The notes under the pieces are model-generated. The model was not told where the DNA came from. It made no database searches and worked only from the letters and a program-made list of their open reading frames with translations. Below are positions 59,597 to 64,000 of a stretch of DNA of 64,000 nt, in pieces. The translations under genes and the position numbers were made by a program. Origin of the DNA: Siphonodentalium dalli (taxonomy: Eukaryota; Mollusca; Scaphopoda; Gadilida; Siphonodentaliidae); NCBI GenBank assembly GCA_032622095.1, contig CP136061.1:128974754-129038753 (forward strand). The letters run 5' to 3'. Position 1 is the stretch's first letter. Every line of letters starts with the position of its first letter.

Positions 59597-59986
59597 CCCT
59601 GCTGAGTGCTGGACAAAACAAGTGTCCACTTAACCGCGGTGTGGTTAGCATTGCCACCGCGGCCGAAATGCAACTACACCGCAGCTCCACCGGCTAACTA
59701 CAGTTGGGCCGCGGTGTACTTGCCATTCAGCCATGGTGTAGTTGCTGCAGTGTACGTTCATTAAACTGAAAACAGACGATACAAACCAGAAATCTAACCA
59801 CGGTGTACATGCCATTCGGCCGCGTTGTAGTTGCCTTTCGGCCAAGGTGTACTTGCCGTTTGGCAGCAGTGTACATGCCGTTCGGCCGCGGTGCTCAACT
59901 GCAGTTACAAACTCTGACACCGCAGCTGAACGGCAAATAGTGCCAAATACACCGCTGACAATGGACACTTGTTGTGTCCAGCAGGG
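59597..59986. mobile_element. GC-rich inverted-repeat element with tandem core (390 bp)
   Basis: CCCTGCTG...GGACAAAACAAGTGTCC at the left and GGACACTTGTTGTGTCCAGC then AGGG at the right. The core is made of ~30-bp units on GCCGCGGTGTACTTGCC and CCATTCGGCCGCGG in both orientations, with repeated SacII sites (CCGCGG). Frames on both strands across it (59645-59968, 59742-60017) are repeat translations. It starts 254 bp after the DENND6 exon 1 donor. Confidence 0.75.
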
Positions 59987-60090
59987 TATCCCACTGCCAT
60001 CCCAGGCCCGAGCATAGCGGCCATACTCTCAGCCTCAGGTTCGTAAATTCCTAATTAGGCTAATATTAATAATCATGATGGCCTAATAAT

Positions 60091-60389
60091 GCTGAAGGGG
60101 TCACTCTCACCAAAAAAATGCTGAAGGGTACACAGGAAATTGAAAATGTGCTGAAGGGTACACAGGGTTTGTGATCGCCACTAACATCGTTACTTAAACT
60201 GTGTTTCTGAAAGTATGGTGCTCATTAGCAGTTTGTTTTCAGTTCATTTTAATGTTCATTGGAACGTAAACAATTATTCTCTAACAGAAATCATGGCAGA
60301 TACGAAAACTAAACGTCATTTAGAACGACATTTCAAACCCTGTGTACCCTTCAGCACATTTTCAAATCCTGTGTACCCTTCAGCACTTT
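60091..60389. mobile_element. Mutator-like element, second copy (right end truncated)
   Basis: GCTGAAGGGGTCACTCTCAC, then the same body as 55802-57207 without the hAT. It is cut at CAGCACTTTT by the start of the next repeat (TAGCTCACCTGAG). Confidence 0.82.
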
Positions 60390-61200
60390 TTAGCTCACCT
60401 GAGACGAAGTCTCCGGTGGAGCTATAGTCATCACTCCTCGTCCGTCTGTCTGTCTGTCTGTCCGTCAACTTTTTTTTTAAACATCTTCTCCTCTGAAACC
60501 ATCATACCAAATTGGTTCATATTTGGTGTGGATGTTCCCTAGGTGACTCTCATTCAGATTTGTTCAAATGAGGTCACTGGGTCAAATAGTTGCGAAACCA
60601 GGGCCATAATTCTATTCCTCCACAGTAATTCTTACAACAACTTCTTGTCCATAACCATGGTGCCGATTTAGCTAATATTTGGCATGGAGGGTCCTTGGGT
60701 GACTGGTGTTCAGATTTGTTCAAATGAGGTCACCCGGTCAATTAGTTGAGAAACCAGGGCCATAACTCATAGTAATTCTTACAATGACTATTTCTACAAA
60801 AATATTGGTTCGAATTAGCTTATATTTGGTACTGAGGGACCTTGGGTGACTGGGAATCAGATTTGTTCAAATTGGGTCACTGGGTCAATTAGGGGCAGAG
60901 CCAGGGACATAACTCTAAAAACCAAAAAATTACATTTTTGCATTTTGATCATATTTGGGGTGGATGTTCCCTAGGTGACTGTCATTAATATTTGTTCAAA
61001 TGAGGTCACTGTGTCAAACAGTTGCGAAACCAGGGCCTTAACTATATTCCTCCTTGGTAATTCTTATAACGACTTCTTGTCAATAACCATTAAGCCGATT
61101 TAGTTTATATTTGGTATGTGGGGTCATTGAATGACTGGGGTTCAGATTTGTTCAAATGGGGTCACTGGGTCAAATAGTGGTGGAGCCAGGGCCATAATTC
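60389..61200 (+). repeat. Modular array with 5' hairpin and (GTCT)n
   Basis: TAGCTCACCTGAGACGAAGT and CTCCGGTGGAGCTATAG form a terminal hairpin. CGTCCGTCTGTCTGTCTGTC follows, then four or five ~150-175-bp units with CAGATTTGTTCAAATGAGGT, CACTGGGTCAAATAG and CCAGGGCCATAA. The GTCT run leads the array here, the mirror of other arrays, so this copy reads in the opposite polarity. Confidence 0.82.
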
Positions 61201-61555
61201 CCCAAAAAATAATAAAAAATTCAGGAACTCCTTGATCAATTTAACATACAAACAAAAAATATCACCCCCCCCACATGACCCAGAACCCCACCCCCAACCA
61301 ACAGCATTCCACCCTATCTCATATCCTAACTCACAGGTAAATAAAGTATATTTATTTAAATTCCCATTACAAGGCAACTCTCCTATGAACACATGGCTAG
61401 GCAGATAGAGAGATAAAGAGAGTCCCCAGGGAGTGTATTCATGTCATCCATAATTTAAATGAGATTAATGGTGTTATCAATGAAGCACCCTTGTTGTTTA
61501 TATTATCACTCAGTGGTCATTAAAATCAGATTAATTTCATTTTCTCAAAGAGTGC
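61201..61555. other. Intron sequence, C-rich patch
   Basis: ACCCCACCCCCAACC near 61286. Otherwise nothing recognised. Confidence 0.45.
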
Positions 61556-62680
61556 CTGGCATTTGTAGAATGAGGTTACCAGAGGGTGAATTTAGTGACG
61601 CTATCCTACACAGCAGGCTAGCATAACCAAATACACCCTCTGAGAACCTTATTCCGCTTAGGCCTCATCTTCTGGGAAGTATCTAGAGTCTCAAGATCTC
61701 ATTCTGCTTAGGCCTCATCTTCTGGAAAGTATCTATAGTATCAAATTTACATTGTTGTTAGTTAAATTTCCCTTCTAGGAAGTTTCTGTATCCCTTAATT
61801 TGCAGAAGATAAAATTCATGATTGAGGTGCCCAATGGGTGAACATCACCAATTTAAACTGGGGAACTTCAATCTTATTCTAGGTCTTCCATAGCAGTTGA
61901 GGGCCTTATCAGAATGAGGTCCCCAGAGGGTGAATTTAGTGATACTAGCCCGCTGTGCAGGATAGCCTCACTAAATTCACCCTCTGGGTACCTCATTCTG
62001 CAAATAACAGACATACTATTTCAAAGCTTGATTCAAGGCTAGCATCACCAAATTCACCATTTGGGGACCTCATTCTGCTTAGGCCTCATCTTCTGGGAAG
62101 TATCTATAGTATCAAATTTACATTGTTGTTAGTTAAATTTCCCTTCTAGGAAGTTTCTATATCCCCTAATTTGCAGAAGATAAAATTCATAATTGAGGGG
62201 CCCAATGGGTGAACATCACCAACTTCAACTGGGGAAATTCAATTTTATTCTAGGTCTTCCATAGCAGTTGAGGACTTTATCAGAATGAGGTCCACAGAGG
62301 GTGAATTTAGCATCACTAAATTCACCCTCTGGGGACCTCACTCTGCAAATGACAGACACACTATCACACTATTTCAAGGCTTGTTGTATAATACATTGTG
62401 TTGCTTGAGGCCAGGCATACACAATGTAGGAACAGACAAGCTTTTTGTGATGCTATCCGGCACAGCAGGCTAGCATCACCAAATTCACCCTCTGATGACC
62501 TCATTCTGCTTAGGCCTCATCTTCTGGGAAGTATCTATAGTATCAAATTTACATTGTTGTTAGTTAAATTTCCCTTCTAGGAAGTTTCTATATCCCCTAA
62601 TTTGCAGAAGATAAAATCCATAAATGAGGTGCCCAATGGGTGAATATCACCAACTTCAACTGGGGAACTTAATTTTTATC
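61555..62680. mobile_element. Family B cluster: four hairpins alternating with the common body
   Basis: Hairpin sequences lie at about 61569-61655, 61914-62000, 62283-62345 and a partial at 62450-62505. They alternate with three near-identical bodies containing TCTTCTGGGAAGTATCTATA, AATTTCCCTTCTAGGAAGTT and AATGGGTGAACATCACCAA. It is a tandem of about 370-bp hairpin-plus-body units. Confidence 0.78.
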
Positions 62681-63060
62681 CTTATCAGATTTGTGAAAAT
62701 GGGATCACAAAGTCAAATAAGGGCAGAGCAAGAGACTTAACTATTTCACTACATAGTAATTCTTAAAATATGTTTGCAAGAACTAGTTGGCTTATATACT
62801 AGTAGAATGGAATGTTCTTCCTTGACTGCAATTCAGATTTTTTTAATGGGATCACCTGGTCAAATAGGGGCCAAGCGAAGGACAGTTTCCCTCTTAATAT
62901 GCTTCCTTCACAAGGACCATCAGGTCTATTTGATTGATATTTATGATATGTACCGGTATGAAGGGTTCTTTGGTGTCTGGGATTCAAATTTATTCAGATG
63001 GGTCACCAGGTTAAAAGGGTGGGACCAGGGACATAACTATATGTCTCTATAGTAATTCTT
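62681..63060 (+). repeat. Modular array remnant, two units
   Basis: CAGATTTGTGAAAATGGGAT, AAGTCAAATAAGGGCAGAGC and TAGTAATTCTTAAAAT match the units of 60541-61190, from which it is separated by the family B cluster. Confidence 0.75.
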
Positions 63061-63358
63061 AAAATGTCATGTTTTCTAGCGGCGAGTAGCCCGTAAACGT
63101 AGACGGTAGATCAGATGAGAGTTCAATCTCAAAACCTCGATGTGGAAAGACTGCTTGCATGAAGATGCTATTTTCTCTTAATTCATTCAGATGGATCGGG
63201 ATAGTTAAAATGGGGGTGAATTTGCCATCAACAGGGTTTCTTTGCCACGTGACTGAGAAAAAGATATGAATTAACAGCTCATCACCAATAACTAGATAGC
63301 AAAATGTTTCATATGTACCACTGTAACAGAACGAGAGAGAGAAGTATGGGAGTCGCAC
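63061..63358 (-). other. Body of a 5S-linked repeat; open 99-codon frame of unknown meaning
   Basis: A minus-strand frame (63358-63059) reads FFSVTWQRNPVDGKFTPILT and HRGFEIELSSDLPSTFTGYS with no stop. It starts at GTG rather than ATG, directly after the 5S-like block. The residues look protein-like but I recognise no family. It may be the body of a SINE or an old coding fragment. Confidence 0.35.
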
Positions 63359-63363
63359 CGAAT

Positions 63364-63475
63364 GTTAGCAGCACCCGGAATCCCAAGCCGGTCACCCATT
63401 CAAGGACTAACCAGGCTCGACGTTGCTTAATTTCAGTGATCACACAAAGTGTCTAACGACTGTGACCAAGAGATC
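63364..63475 (-). repeat. 5S rRNA-derived sequence (SINE head or pseudogene)
   Basis: The minus strand reads GATCACTGAAATTAAGCAAC, GTCGAGCCTGGTTAGTCCTT, GAATGGGTGACCGGCTTGGG and ATTCCGGGTGCTG, collinear with the 3' two thirds of animal 5S rRNA, including the internal control region. The first ~45 nt of 5S are diverged. Further upstream, TGGTGTAGCGGTCGCG and GGGTCTAGATC look faintly like tRNA A and B boxes. It is not a functional 5S gene because of substitutions and the altered 5' part. Confidence 0.75.
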
Positions 63476-63544
63476 TAGACCCCTCGAGCAGAGAAGTCAT
63501 CGGCCTTCTATATTTACAACGCGACCGCTACACCACCAATGATT

Positions 63545-64000
63545 TTACAAGTTCAGATTGTATCACATGTTCCACAAAAAGTCATATTTTCGACATAACT
63601 CCAAATTTCTTTCACCTGCAAAGATACATACCTGAGGGAAAGTTCATATTTATTGCCACATGTGTATTTGATCATGTTACCATGAATATATTTACTTTTT
63701 ACTTTTTTTATATTATTTAATTGTAATTTGAAAAAAACAAAAACAAATTTCCATGTGAGAATTTAAATCGCCATAGTGGCAAAGTAACCCCACATTAAAT
63801 TGGAACATAAAAATTTACAAGGTACATATATTTATATAGAATCTATCACTTTACTTCAGTTATTACTGTTATTAGTATGAAAACTTATGTCTTCATGCAT
63901 CAAAATTTAGCATGCTATTTCATAATAGGCCTATTACATAAAAACTGCAAAAAGCCTATAGATGGATATTTTTTCCACCCAATAGAATACATGTACTTGT
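63545..64000. other. Intron sequence, nothing recognised
   Basis: AT-rich to the window edge. Confidence 0.5.

Larger units (their letters stand above)
59344..64000 (+). other. DENND6: DENND6 intron 1 (partial, continues beyond the window)
   Basis: At least 4.66 kb without a recognisable exon. It contains a GC-rich inverted-repeat element, the second Mutator-like copy, two modular arrays, a cluster of family B hairpins and a 5S-derived sequence, all listed separately. Confidence 0.75.

Noticed and set aside
59645-60017. 91- and 107-codon overlapping frames near DENND6
   Set aside because: Both cross the GC-rich tandem element; repeats appear in both translations.

Overview
This is a gene-poor, repeat-rich stretch of an animal nuclear genome. 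Only two host genes are supported, and only by short, spliced, conserved exons. The minus strand carries the first two coding exons of SLMAP (exon 1 at 48485-48673, exon 2 at 29348-29504), separated by a 19-kb intron. The plus strand carries the first coding exon of DENND6 (59182-59343), whose intron runs off the right edge. The 5' ends of the two genes face each other across about 10.5 kb. From memory, the human orthologues are also head-to-head neighbours, so this looks like a conserved gene pair. The repeat vocabulary (iterated modules with a 'cataactc...gacggacagac' style, CATGTA-rich spacers, 'agctcacctgag' elements) and the exon sequences suggest a lophotrochozoan, most likely a bivalve mollusc. 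That placement is inference.

Layout. 1-520: CpG-rich ~121-bp tandem array. 2040-4390: ~40-bp minisatellite whose units switch orientation near 2.5 kb. It is interrupted by a 5'-truncated CR1-like LINE (about 4385-7179) with an open EN/RT frame, and array sequence resumes after the LINE tail. 7.2-29.3 kb: no recognisable exons, packed with small DNA transposons. 29.35-48.7 kb: SLMAP exons 1-2 and intron 1, with several modular tandem arrays. 48.7-59.2 kb: the shared upstream region of SLMAP and DENND6, including a three-level nested transposon (55246-58507). 59.2-64 kb: DENND6 exon 1 and part of intron 1, with a GC-rich inverted-repeat element, modular arrays, a cluster of 'aatgaggt' hairpins and a 5S-rRNA-derived sequence.

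The repeats sort into a few families. Family A is a ~215-bp near-perfect palindromic MITE (termini TACAGTAATGCCC) with 14 copies and TA target duplications. A TTAA-flanked, piggyBac-like cohort has termini TTAACCCTTT or close variants. Two non-autonomous hAT elements have exact 8-bp target duplications. One Mutator-like element is present in two copies. Family B consists of hairpins with CCCTCTGG arms. A superfamily of arrays is built from ~120-180-bp modules that end in GACAGAC-type runs. Most of the short open frames in the window are translations of these repeats.

No tRNA, intact rRNA, CRISPR or operon-like features were seen. All assignments were made by reading alone. Repeat boundaries are exact where target duplications or empty sites fix them and approximate elsewhere.
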